64,000 bases of DNA from Echinarachnius parma (taxonomy: Eukaryota; Echinodermata; Echinoidea; Clypeasteroida; Echinarachniidae): NCBI GenBank assembly GCA_037951105.1, contig JBAMJV010007390.1, positions 173,160 to 237,159 of the forward strand, read 5' to 3'. The position numbers were made by a program, and so were the translations under genes. Each line of letters begins with the position of its first letter. Position 1 is the first letter of the stretch. Of the stretch, positions 34,354 through 40,684 are shown in pieces. The notes under the pieces were generated by a model that made no database searches, was not told the DNA's origin, and worked only from the letters and a program-made list of their open reading frames with translations.

Positions 34354-36790
34354 CATCATCATTAGTATTATTATTATTACCATTATCATCATCATCATTA
34401 CAATATTTATATTTGTTATTATTATAATCAATATTATTATCATCATCACCATTATTAATATTTAATTAAATTGTAAATCATACATTTTCATCAGCGCCAT
34501 TGTAATTATTAACACTTACATTGCAATTTATGGTCAATTTTATAGAGCTCTGATTTAACCACTGCACAGACCAAGCAATGTCAATCACCATTGCGTGTTA
34601 TTCTAATTTAAATATTTTTTTCATTAAAAACAAAACTACACGATCAAAAATATTATAATACAACTATATTGATCATTTCTCATAATAAGCAACCAATCAA
34701 TCAATTAATTTACTCCAGTCTGCCTCTATGGGATACCTCATAACAAATGCACAACATGATCAATATCATTAAAACCATGCATCAATTAAATTTATCCTTG
34801 TATGAATGATGCAATTAGCCTGCACGTACAATTATAGAGATTAGAGAAGGGGTGTTTCACATGCGTACGAGGGTTCAATCAATATGCAACATATGCTCAA
34901 GCATTTTCTGTAGCCTGGGAGCATTAGCCCTGATCAAATCTACTTAGACTAAAATTATATTCCATTTTGCATTTAATGAAAAGTGTGCTACCAATCTGGC
35001 AAAACACATTTAACTGAAGGTACTGTGGGGGTTATATTTCAAAATTGTGAAGGATTTGTTTGTTTGTTCAGGGTAGATGACATACTGTCACATCCACATC
35101 AGATTTTCTAAAAATTTGTATTTGAGAGACTTGTCATGTCGCAGTTTGAAATCTAGTATTTTAGCCCTTCAGTACACATGAACACATCACATTTCTATAC
35201 TGCTAATTCCCCCCTAAATTTGAGCACTTCCGTGGCATTGCAATAATTTGGGGGTCATTTTGTATTCAAAATGTGTTACAATCCGGCGGTCTCGGGTTCG
35301 ATTCCCGGCGAAGCCTATTTTTCTTTGCTCACTTTTAATCACTCAAATATTTCTAGTCAGTTTCCTCTATGTTTGAATTTAATTATCAAAATGTGTTACA
35401 TAACATTTCACTGGCAGTTACTATTCAGTTTATGAGTTGCCTGATAGCTGAAAGAATTGAATTTAGATGAGTATTAATACTCCACAAGAAAGAAGAGAGT
35501 GGCTTCAGGGACAGGATTAATTTAAATGTACTTATTTCTACACAAGTATCTGAAGAGATTAAGCAAACAGCCAACCACTTAAGCTGGATTAAGAGTCACA
35601 TCTGAAAGATTTTGAATAAAAGACTGGCTTTAGAATCACTATCACCACAACCAGAGTATATTGACTATTCAAAATCCCACCCATCTATAATACAGCTCAC
35701 GAAGGGCTGCTAAAACTCTAGTTTGGCTTCATAACAACAGAGATAAATTCTGGAATGGGTGAATCATTCTTACCAGAGATCTACAAAAGTTGGCAATGCA
35801 GAGCAGAACTTTTTATCATTACAAATCATAAAACATCTGCAATGCAAGGGACACTTGTGGTGCATCATGAATGAACTACTTTGATTTTTGCTTTCCCATC
35901 TTTATTCCGTGTCTTTTAATTAAATTGTAATTGAAGTTAATTTTTTTAAAGAAAACAGAATCATGTGGATGAAAGTAAATATGTGCCTAGCTACACAATC
36001 TCTAAATATTTTAGAAATGGAACCAGACACTGATCTATTAAAGTTTTTAAAAAAGCAGAAAGCCAAACAGCGAGCATTTGAAGAGCTCTTACAAGTCCAG
36101 TGCTGAAATTGAAAAGGTCCCAATTTCGTGTGATGGGTAACTGTTTTGGGACATACAGCACCAATCAGAAGACTGGATGACCATCAAATTTGTGCTTGTA
36201 GTGATCAATCCAATTCCACATTGCCAATTTGTATACACTCACACTGTAAGTCAGACTTCAGCAGATGTGCACTTTAGGGGGATATATCTCATTTTTGGTT
36301 GCTAGCTTTACAGGCACATAACCGAGTCTATAGACTAGATCCTAGTTTAAAGGGCAATGAAACCCAAGCAAAATGTTGCTTTCATAGTCTTGAAGAGATT
36401 AAGAAGAATAATCTCTGAAAGTTAGAGCATAATCGGGTAAGAAACAAGAAAACTACGGCTCTTTGAAGATGTCCATTTATTCCTATGGGAAACTCAAATT
36501 GGCAACGCACTCTGATAATTGTGTGGACAACTCCCCATATGTTTTGTACACAAATGTTCCCATTTTTACAGTTTTCTTCATAGTCATATTTTTCCATTCC
36601 CCCAACTCATGATATGTTATGTATAAAAGCATTCTACAAAACATATGTTGAACTCGAACGAAGGGTAAACATTAAATTTTGAGAAAATTGAACAAAACTG
36701 AAATTTTGTGTACAAAGACTTTTTACCTGTCCCTCCTGAGGAATTGAGAACTGATGACGACCTTCCGTTCGACTCCATGCTCTCTTTCAT
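14862..36790 (-). CDS. TTLL7: Tubulin polyglutamylase TTLL7 (17 coding exons)
   Basis: Members of this family ligate glutamates to tubulin C-terminal tails, and vertebrate TTLL7 prefers beta-tubulin in neurons and cilia. Coding exons in transcript order: 36790-36727, 33910-33773, 32558-32501, 32104-32041, 31281-31214, 29813-29655, 27614-27398, 27006-26842, 26095-25937, 25519-25331, 24823-24563, 24202-24113, 23619-23182, 20862-20728, 18553-18312, 16142-15945, 14988-14862. All junctions are GT-AG, all phases agree, and the sum is 2772 nt (923 aa; human TTLL7 is about 887). Visible family motifs are FVPRTWIFPAEY, KPSNGSMGQGI, QEYVDKPFLLEGFKFDLR, MHLTNYSINK and GFDVLLDRKLKPWVLEVN, with the metal-binding Glu and Asn of the ATP-grasp fold. 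A basic microtubule-binding stretch, an acidic/Ser-rich linker and a conserved C-terminal region follow. Identification is by recalled family similarity. The last exon is the least certain part. Confidence 0.95.
15031..15175. repeat. GTGATAATTTGTGGTAATAA tandem repeat
   Basis: Short degenerate units of 10-20 bp (GTGATAA, TTTGTGGTAA) repeated about ten times in the last TTLL7 intron. Confidence 0.85.
15365..15944 (-). repeat. Decayed exon 16 edge copies (three units)
   Basis: Segments at about 15766-15880, 15625-15695 and 15448-15540 resemble the 3' half of exon 16 plus its donor. Shared blocks include CCTTTGGTA, GGAGCATGCCCG, GAGGCCGGGGT and GGTAGACGATGAG on the plus strand. They alternate with an intronic spacer containing GCATAACCATAACCCTC and CACTCATTGAAGGGGT. 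Spacing is about 172, 140 and 181 bp. Confidence 0.85.
15945..16142 (-). CDS. TTLL7: TTLL7 exon 16
   Basis: Residues 816-881: GSWETIFSKSTEVV and CLLIVYQFAADTK, conserved, then a variable tail. Acceptor TTTTGACAG, donor CAAAG|GTAAAT. Reading through the donor meets TAA at once, so intron retention would end the protein there. Three decayed copies of the 3' half follow in the intron. Confidence 0.92.
16912..18050. repeat. 323-bp tandem array, about 3.5 units
   Basis: Units include CTTGGTGCCCTC, CCAGGGCCCCCCTG, GGGGCCACGCCCACC, TTCCTCTACCCCTAAAGATG, GATTCCTGCCATGTTTGG and ATCTTGAGAAGAAGAT. Starts are near 16912, 17236, 17559 and 17882. Units are about 95% alike by eye. Open frames on both strands repeat with the unit and are not genes. 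Confidence 0.93.
18052..18134. repeat. ACGGACGACG minisatellite
   Basis: Perfect to near-perfect repeats of ACGGACGACG/ACGCACGACG, about eight units of 10 bp or their 7-bp variants. Confidence 0.9.
18222..18268. repeat. Short hairpin GTTTGGGCAAGTAAAA
   Basis: The left arm GTTTGGGCAAGTAAAA pairs with TTTTACTTGCCCAAAC around a loop of about 15 nt, just outside TTLL7 exon 15. It may be the remnant of a fold-back element. Confidence 0.75.
18312..18553 (-). CDS. TTLL7: TTLL7 exon 15
   Basis: Residues 736-815: SWKYHKPRIASYWLVKLDSI, LYRIFNKVFNRLLWSHGQGL and WNCF, the highly conserved TTLL7 C-terminal region. Acceptor TTCTCACAG, donor CAGG|GTATGT, phase 2 out. A decayed copy of its 5' part is at 19246-19295. 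Confidence 0.96.
18660..19202. mobile_element. TTAA MITE family A, copy 2
   Basis: TTAA at both ends, inverted ends AGGGGTAGTTTAGTTTTGG / ...AAACTGTACTACCCAT. A central palindrome lies at 18838-18862 (arms TAATTATTTGGG / CCCAAATAATTA). It separates TTLL7 exon 15 from its decayed copy at 19246. Confidence 0.88.
19203..20270. other. TTLL7 intron 14, unassigned part
   Basis: AT-rich intronic sequence with several homopolymers. TTTAAAGGGTACCACCACCC at 19776 looks like another TTAA-type element end, but its partner was not found. Confidence 0.4.
19246..19295 (-). repeat. Decayed copy of TTLL7 exon 15 5' edge
   Basis: The plus-strand text TTGTGGTTTGTGGTATTTCC followed by AACCGTCTT and CAATCTGTCC matches exon 15 (GGCTTGTGGTACTTCC, AACTGTCTTCAATCTGTG), including the acceptor side. 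Too short and decayed to be an exon. Confidence 0.75.
20271..20697. mobile_element. TTAA MITE family C, copy 2
   Basis: Right end GGATCACTTTAA with TTAA at 20694-20697, left end TATAAGTGATCCATCAACTT with a decayed target site. The interior is the reverse of the copy at 12451-12803. Confidence 0.7.
20728..20862 (-). CDS. TTLL7: TTLL7 exon 14
   Basis: Residues 691-735, containing MRIKFPGKSDEEANMILAQ, matching MKIRFPGKSDAE in vertebrates. Acceptor GAAACAG, donor CAG|GTGAGC. Confidence 0.94.
21832..23124. mobile_element. Candidate 1.3-kb insertion in TTLL7 intron 13
   Basis: CATATAACTAATGCTGTTA at the left is mirrored by TAACAGCATTACATATAAC at the right. Just inside each end are clusters of CGGATC motifs (ATCCCGGATC, TCTCGGATCGG / TTCTCGGATCCG, TCCCGGATCGG). 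No transposase was recognised in the interior. Ends and class are tentative. Confidence 0.4.
23182..23619 (-). CDS. TTLL7: TTLL7 exon 13, acidic and Ser/Arg-rich linker
   Basis: Residues 545-690. It opens PLSSMP as in vertebrate TTLL7, continues with a run of Glu around 560-575 and then a disordered Ser/Arg/Pro-rich segment (RRRPQSAQRPGSRPGSARPL). Codons are GC-richer than the flanks. Acceptor CCACCACAG, donor ATG|GTAGGT. The linker is poorly conserved, but its position and bias match the family. Confidence 0.9.
23867..24110. repeat. G-rich and TA low-complexity tracts
   Basis: Poly-G near 23867-23877, (TA)n then T10 and G16 near 24022-24065, and a G-rich stretch up to the exon 12 donor. The strong purine bias sits directly beside the splice site. 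Confidence 0.8.
24113..24202 (-). CDS. TTLL7: TTLL7 exon 12
   Basis: Residues 515-544: EEELLDMLRQCDL and KGYRGPQ, matching the EED-LL-QCE...RGP element of the family. Acceptor GTCTGCAG, donor CAG|GTAATG. Confidence 0.9.
24563..24823 (-). CDS. TTLL7: TTLL7 exon 11
   Basis: Residues 428-514, a charged helical stretch (KLAQVRRENAREDYENRNMG) followed by FRRIYPPQD and IFLSGRAASIQKD, all characteristic of TTLL7. Acceptor TTCTTAG, donor CAG|GTGAGA. Confidence 0.96.
25331..25519 (-). CDS. TTLL7: TTLL7 exon 10
   Basis: Residues 365-427, opening VNRAPSFGTDEKIDLDIKSG, the end of the catalytic fold. Then comes the basic helix NMRTSDKRKGMAAQKAEAQK of the cationic microtubule-binding region. Acceptor TTCACCAG, donor TCG|GTAAGC. 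Confidence 0.96.
25610..25936 (-). repeat. Decayed exon 9 edge copies (two units)
   Basis: About 25783-25830 (ACTAACCTCGAGTACCCAAG, GTTTCAGTTTCC) repeats the donor side of exon 9. About 25610-25660 (GGACCTCAAAGCATACACTG, CCATTGCTGGTGTTACCCCC) repeats its middle. The intervening intron text, including GAATTAGGCATATTAAT and AAATGTCTGAATT, is repeated too. Period is about 148 bp. Confidence 0.85.
25937..26095 (-). CDS. TTLL7: TTLL7 exon 9
   Basis: Residues 312-364: TIIVAEPHVLHAYRNCRPG and CFEVLGFDVLLDRKLKPWV, ending LE. The Glu next to the splice site is a predicted metal ligand, and the matching Asn is at the start of exon 10. Acceptor ATTACAG, donor GAG|GTTAGT. Confidence 0.96.
26430..26840 (-). 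repeat. Decayed exon 8 edge copies (two units)
   Basis: About 26654-26745 and 26430-26585 contain ACTTACAGCTATGTCTTTCC and ATAGC(C/G)TGG, matching the exon 8 donor end, and the older copy also has GCTGAAAGTTTGAGTTTTTC from the exon 8 middle. The spacer TGTTGACCTTTGACC...ATCTGCA...GGATGCTTAA is shared. Period is about 143-178 bp. Confidence 0.85.
26842..27006 (-). CDS. TTLL7: TTLL7 exon 8
   Basis: Residues 257-311, containing LYMHLTNYSINKKN and the GSKRSISFLTDYL element. Acceptor AATTTAG, donor GCA|GTAAGT. Decayed copies of its 3' end lie in the next intron. Confidence 0.96.
27398..27614 (-). CDS. TTLL7: TTLL7 exon 7
   Basis: Residues 184-256, the core of the ATP-grasp domain: ITLYRNGD, VQEYVDKPFLLEGFKFDLR, YVLVTSCDPLRIFLY and DGLVRMGTEQY. 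Acceptor ATCTCTAG, donor GTG|GTAGGT. Its first ~85 bp recur three times upstream in the intron. Confidence 0.97.
27700..28125 (-). repeat. Decayed exon 7 5' edge copies (three units)
   Basis: About 27706-27795, 27864-27962 and 28029-28120 each repeat the start of exon 7 with its acceptor. Plus-strand blocks are ATGTGATCCTGTGGCGGGAT, CTGGTCTCCATTCCTGTACA and GTGTGATCCTAGAGATCAG. The copy nearest the parent exon keeps the reading frame through the VQEYV motif and then has lost one base. Period is about 161-169 bp. Confidence 0.92.
28344..28700. mobile_element. hAT-like MITE with 8-bp target duplication
   Basis: Flanked on both sides by the perfect 8-bp repeat CATTAGAG (28336-28343 and 28701-28708). 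Ends CAGGGCTCGACACT near the left and AGTGTGGAGCCCTG at the right are inverted. The interior is full of TGGCCCG/CGGGCCA. It splits one exon 6 copy. hAT assignment follows from 8-bp duplication and CAGGG ends. Confidence 0.82.
28989..29437. mobile_element. MITE with ATACCTGCCAAC ends
   Basis: ATACCTGCCAAC at 28989-29000 is mirrored by GTTGGCAGGTAT at 29426-29437, each followed by an AAATCCTACT motif. The flanks AGGCCAAC and GGGCCAAG resemble an imperfect 8-bp duplication. It interrupts the exon 6 array. Confidence 0.8.
29655..29813 (-). CDS. TTLL7: TTLL7 exon 6
   Basis: Residues 131-183. It carries FVPRTWIFPAEYSSFQNYV and the nucleotide-binding KPSNGSMGQG, whose Lys belongs to the ATP-grasp site. 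Acceptor ATGACAG, donor CAGGG|GTAAGG. The last ~65 bp of this exon recur three times downstream in the intron. Confidence 0.96.
29860..30790. repeat. Dispersed repeat rich in TGACCTTTGACCTCATGACC
   Basis: Four or five repeats of roughly 120 bp carry GACCTTGACCTTTGACCTCA, AAATCTAATCAGATCATTG, ACCAAGTTTGAAATTGATC and TTCTTGAGATATCGCGAGAA. It ends in a (GGAC)n run at 30700-30738 and AATGCCTCCGGCCACTTCG. AATTATGCCTCCG at 29886 resembles the same end. It is of a type common in marine invertebrate genomes and lies in TTLL7 intron 5. Confidence 0.8.
30699..30738. repeat. (GGAC)n microsatellite
   Basis: GGACGGACGGACGGACGGAC followed by GTACGTAC and GGACGGAC. It forms the end of the larger dispersed repeat. 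Confidence 0.92.
31214..31281 (-). CDS. TTLL7: TTLL7 exon 5
   Basis: Residues 109-130, RINHFAGMGEICRKDCLARN, almost identical to vertebrate TTLL7 here. Acceptor CCCCACAG, donor AAA|GTAAGT. Confidence 0.95.
32041..32104 (-). CDS. TTLL7: TTLL7 exon 4
   Basis: Residues 87-108, containing FLIWNDTAIQPERIGELKPYQ-like sequence (FLIWND...LKPYQ), the early TTL-domain Trp motif. Acceptor TTTCCAG, donor GTACAG. Confidence 0.92.
32501..32558 (-). CDS. TTLL7: TTLL7 exon 3
   Basis: Residues 68-86 (RKVAEQFGTITSREDDPN), flanked by TTTTTCAG and GTAAGA. A short exon whose phases lock to both neighbours. Confidence 0.9.
32729..33290. mobile_element. TTAA MITE family A, copy 3
   Basis: TTAA on both sides, ends AGGTATAGTTGAGTTCTGGT and CCAAAACTCAACTATCCCT. 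Central palindrome at 33088-33115 (left arm TAATAAACCTGGGG). Inserted in TTLL7 intron 2. Confidence 0.93.
33773..33910 (-). CDS. TTLL7: TTLL7 exon 2
   Basis: Residues 22-67, flanked by TTTTAG and GTAAGG. It contains the basic stretch KKKRKKRPIAINVTGTKYDV, matching the entry to the TTL domain in TTLL7. Phase 1 in, phase 1 out. Confidence 0.92.
34292..34455. repeat. (ATT/ATC)n trinucleotide microsatellite
   Basis: Long run of TTATTA and TCATCA triplets with occasional interruptions. Confidence 0.95.
35283..35312 (+). other. tRNA-like T-arm fragment
   Basis: GGTCTCGGGTTCGATTCCCG forms an intact T-arm and B-box, but no D-arm or anticodon arm lies at the right distance upstream. Likely the remnant of a tRNA-derived SINE. 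Confidence 0.4.
36727..36790 (-). CDS. TTLL7: TTLL7 coding exon 1 (start codon)
   Basis: Encodes residues 1-21, MKESMESNGRSSSVLNSSGG, and ends in phase 1 at GGGACAG|GTAAAA. The second Met (residue 5) is an alternative start. Upstream in the same exon the frame meets no better ATG. The N-terminus is poorly conserved in the family, so the start is inferred from the frame. Confidence 0.75.
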
Positions 36791-36905
36791 TCTACTGAGT
36801 TGTATGAGGGGGAACTTCTCGCAGACTGACAAGTTAGAGTTTGTGTCTCCGCTTGAAGTTGAAGAATGGTTGCGCGTGGGGATCCATTGTTACATTACTA
36901 TAAGT
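36791..36905 (-). other. TTLL7: TTLL7 5' UTR part of exon 1
   Basis: A TATCTGCAG acceptor on the minus strand at 36906-36907 suggests that the exon begins at 36905 and that a non-coding first exon lies further upstream. The leader contains an upstream ATG with a 17-codon frame (see 36834-36887). Confidence 0.5.
36834..36887 (-). CDS. Upstream ORF in the TTLL7 leader
   Basis: ATG at 36887-36885 opens a 17-codon frame (MDPHAQPFFNFKRRHKL) that stops at TAA 44 nt before the main ATG. If the leader is transcribed as proposed, it could dampen translation of TTLL7. It is probably a regulatory uORF rather than a functional peptide. Confidence 0.35.
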   Translation of the reverse strand: MDPHAQPFFNFKRRHKL

Positions 36906-37016
36906 CTGCAGATACATAAATGAATACAAATTTTTAAAAATGAATACAAAAAACACGGGAAAGTGTAATAATATGACTGGGTGGAATATAAAAAATAAAT
37001 ATTGCAGAACTATGAT

Positions 37017-37245
37017 CGAGTTAGACTGAGTTGAGTTTGTGTGTCTGCATGCACTCCATTTAAAATTGAAGAAAAGTTGGAGTGGGGATCCATTGCTTTT
37101 ACTTGAGTCCGCAGATATAAATTAAAAACTGATAATAAGAATGTTGTGTCTCAGCGGAATATACTTATCGCAGACTAATAAAATGAGTTAGTTTGTGTCT
37201 TCGGTTAGCACAGTTGCAGTTGGAGAAAGTAAGGCTAATGTTTCT
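37017..37245 (-). repeat. Decayed exon 1 leader copies (two units)
   Basis: About 37017-37130 repeats exon 1 and its acceptor (GAGTTTGTGTGTCTGC, TTGAAGAAAAGTTGGAGTGG, GGATCCATTGC, GTCCGCAGATA). About 37180-37240 repeats part again (TTAGTTTGTGTCTTCGGTTA). Period is about 200 bp. Confidence 0.75.
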
Positions 37246-37325
37246 TCATTTCTAGCCACCCATTTAACTAAATAAATAACAAGGAACAATCTGGATCGAG
37301 TTGTATAATTGAGTGTCAGTTAGTT

Positions 37326-37466
37326 CAAGGGAACACTAAGAAAGACTCATTTTCATTAGATATTTTGAACGTTATCTTTGAACATGTCATAGCTAGAAAT
37401 GACATGTTCAGAACTTCAATGATAACGTTCACAATATGAAAGTGTGTATTTCTAGCGTTCCCTTAA
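37326..37466. mobile_element. 140-bp fold-back element
   Basis: AAGGGAACACTAAGAAA pairs with TTTCTAGCGTTCCCTT, and TTGAACGTTATCTTTGAACA / TGACATGTTCAGAACTTCAATGATAACGTTCA pair inside around GTCATAGCTAGAAATGAC. A small near-perfect hairpin element upstream of TTLL7. Confidence 0.75.
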
Positions 37467-38450
37467 GTGTCAGTGGAAAATAGAAAAACAATTGGTGCAG
37501 ACTCTGCGCGCTTGTTTCTTCATACGTGCACAATCAAACAATACGCGCACTATCAAACACTACACACACAAAACCCTAGAACTAATTCTAAAGTCACTGC
37601 GTGTGACGCTCATTTTGGCACGCTGATCAAGCAGGAGGAAAGTGGTAAAAATGTGACGAAAATTGCTGATTATTGTCGTTTTTAGAGCTTAAACTTCTTT
37701 CTGTATAAGAATTATATTGACTTATCATAGGGGAAACCCCCAAACCCCCGATCTAATTTTCTAGACCAGACAAAAGAACATCGGAAACTTACATTTACAC
37801 TTACTGTATTACACTACAGAACAAATTCGATTCCAAATGAAGCCGTGGCGGTAAAGTGTAATTTATCCGTTTTATCAACCAGTATTCAGAGTATGCAATT
37901 TATTACATTCCAAATCATCGTTTAATACAGTTAATCTGAAGTCGTCATTAAGGTTACAATCATTCATGTCATTATTTTCAAAACAACCTAAGCTATCCAG
38001 CCGTGTTGCAGTTGCAGTGCTGTGATGGAAGTTTTGGAATGCGGAACTCCACGGGAATTTGACCCCGTTCCAGCGGCCTAGTTTCTGTTGAGCTTGTGTC
38101 CCTTCTAAAAAAAAAAAAACAGTCAGTTAAACCCATTTAAACTAAAAGCGTATGATGAACAAAATTCTGACTTACAAGTTATCAAAATGACATAGTTACC
38201 GAGATCCCGAATTATTCCATGTTTATCGCCTCGGTCGTAAGCACAGCTATATTTATGAAACAGCAGTCCCTGGCAAATCGATTTATGAGCAAAAAATGAA
38301 TGGACCGTAAGCGTGTACAATTACAATGCATATATGCACGCTCTATGGGTACGGTACGAATGCATGCAAATGGTACGAATAGCGAACGCGTATTATAACG
38401 CGCTGAGCAAGCTGGCTCGATCGGATATCGTCGTACAGGTGGAATGTGGA

Positions 38451-38464
38451 GTGCCCATGGCAAC
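38451..38464. promoter_or_regulatory. Candidate RFX X-box upstream of TTLL7
   Basis: GTGCCCATGGCAAC differs at two of 14 positions from the palindromic X-box GTTGCCATGGCAAC. The right half GGCAAC is perfect. It lies in a CpG-richer patch (38340-38520), about 1.5 kb upstream of the first recognised TTLL7 exon. RFX control of ciliary genes is established; its use here is inference. Confidence 0.4.
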
Positions 38465-38519
38465 ACGACGCCATGCAAGGCAGAAGCCCCGCAGAAGCTA
38501 CGGAAATGGAACATAAATT

Positions 38520-40684
38520 CTGACGATTGTTTACATTATGATTATGGATGGAGGGGAAGGACGCATTTATTTGTTAAAACAAAAAGAGCCAAATCTCTCT
38601 GATCAATAGACAATGGCCATCGGGTCCATTCAATAGACGCTGACAAGTGGTACGGTGTGTGTGTGTGTGGGGGGGCCGGGGGCCCGGGGGGGGGGGGGGG
38701 GTGCCACCCCATATATTTCAGCAAAAAATAACTTTGAGTAATATTGGGTTAAAACATTTAATTTTCGGACAAAAAACAACTAATAAGAGAACATTCTGAT
38801 TTTTTTTTTGTCGAAGAAACAGTTGAGCAAAATCACTTCACCACTGGTGTAGCTTCGGAGGGGGGGGGGGGGGCTTCATATTGAGCGATGGTCACTTTTC
38901 TATATGATATAACTTTTTGTAGTAAATAAACGTAATTTTCGTCGATATCAACAGAATTTAGAGGCAAAATATAGAATGGCTTAGCCTGAAATGAAAAGAA
39001 TAGAAAAAAAAACAGGGGGAGTAGTGCAATGGATTCAGGACGTGGAGGGGAAGAAGAAGGGGTTATGGCCAAAATGGGGGGGAAAAAAATTTCCCGGGGA
39101 GGAGGGGAGGGGCGCTGAGCTCTATTGCCAGAATATCACACTTCTTATTTTTCAACCGGGCAAGCAAAACAAAAACAAAAAAGTTCTTCACGACTATAAG
39201 CTGTCAGAAAACAATGCATGGGCGTCGATCCTCACACCTTATAATACGTGGAAAGTACAAGAAACGGTGCAGTGGGGCTAGGCCATATGTGAGCGAAGTG
39301 TACATTGAATGTCAAAGGCCTCATCATGTTATTGTACTACTGTAGGCTATATTATTGGCTATGCAATGATTTGATTTTCAGTTTGCTCTCCAATCCAACT
39401 TTGTTGCGCACACTTGCTTTTACCTTTGCTGGCTTCGCCGTTGACTAATTAATACCCATCCTTATATAATTGGTTCGTTTTCTTGACTGGACACAGAGTA
39501 GACATAATTAAAATAATCGAGGTTCTATAGTCAGGGTATTTTGACATTGAAAAACAGTGCCATGCACCCCGATGCGTATGTTTATTATAATTTTGTTATA
39601 TTTCTGAATTACTTACAACACATTTTCTCGATCGTTGATAATGAAAATATACATTAATTTGCATCTTTTTCTTTTCTTTTTCCAATATTATCTTATTCTC
39701 GGTACGTGTTGACTTATCGGTTATTGAGCCTGTTTCATGCTTCTTTTGGTAATACGGATACAACACGGTATGAGAGAGAACTACACTACATGACTAAGTT
39801 GTGGATTTAGATAATGTAACTAGATCCCTTTAACATGTTTAAAGCATGCCATACCGGTAGTTTAAAAAAAAAAGGTTTTTACTATAATGATCTCCATAAC
39901 ATAGATTATAGTTCGATATTCTTTCGGCATGCATGAAATCAATTGAGAGGAAACTTCTGCAACGCATAATTTCATTTGCTATTTTAGAGTTTTCAAAAGA
40001 AACTTAATAGTAGACGTCGTGACATCCCGTGACATAATGTGCCTTTGGGAAGAATAATATAATTGGCCACAAAGTACAACCATGATGTATTTCTCATCGT
40101 TATAATATGATATTCTTGCCAACAATTCAGCGAGGAACAGGCCCGTCGGAAGTGAGCGTCAATCATCGGTGGCGTAGCTATGTCGGGCAAGGAGGTCAAG
40201 TAGCCCCCCTCCCTTATCCCCATGGGAATCCTTCTCACCAATAAAATAATACCCCCTCCCCCAAAATACAGCAACCCACCCAAACTCATTAAATAGCACC
40301 ATGTGGAACAATATTGAAATAATATAGAAAAACATAATACAAAATATTTTTTTTTTAGACAGGTTGTCCCTCACGATATAGGTTGACCCCCCCCCCCCCC
40401 CCCCATTTTCGTCTGTGTGGGTTGAACATGGCTACGCCATCTAGCTGTCAATCCCATCAAACAGGTGAAAATGGTTTGTGCAAGGGGGCGACCATTTCCC
40501 CTTTAGACTCTATTTCAATGACTCTATTTCAATCCGTGTGTCCACACGCCACGCACCGGACCCCGGGTCGTCTTTTTCCAATTTCAGTGCAGTCCTCCGG
40601 GTAGAGTATTTCGATTTGGTTGATTTTATTCTTATACGAGGTATATGTATTCGATTCCAGCTTCTGTCTATAGCAAGCGATGAT
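38520..40684. other. Intergenic between TTLL7 and gene 3
   Basis: Holds poly-G/C tracts near 38671-38701, 38858-38873 and 40386-40403, a GT microsatellite at 38653-38670, and a partial family B MITE. TAGCTTCGG, GGCGTAGCTATG and ATGGCTACGCCAT motifs accompany the homopolymers. No gene recognised. Confidence 0.5.
39725..39833. mobile_element. TTAA MITE family B, partial copy (right end)
   Basis: Contains CCTGTTTCATGCTTCTTTTG, AATACGGATACAACACGGTA and the end GTAACTAGATCCCTTTAA. The left part is missing. Confidence 0.7.

Larger units (their letters stand above)
33911..36726 (-). other. TTLL7: TTLL7 intron 1
   Basis: 2.8-kb intron with an ATT/ATC microsatellite at 34292-34455 and a tRNA-like T-arm at about 35283-35312. 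No further exon-like segment was recognised. Confidence 0.6.

Noticed and set aside
35283..35312. tRNA gene
   Set aside because: Only the T-arm is present; no D-arm or anticodon arm at the required distance.
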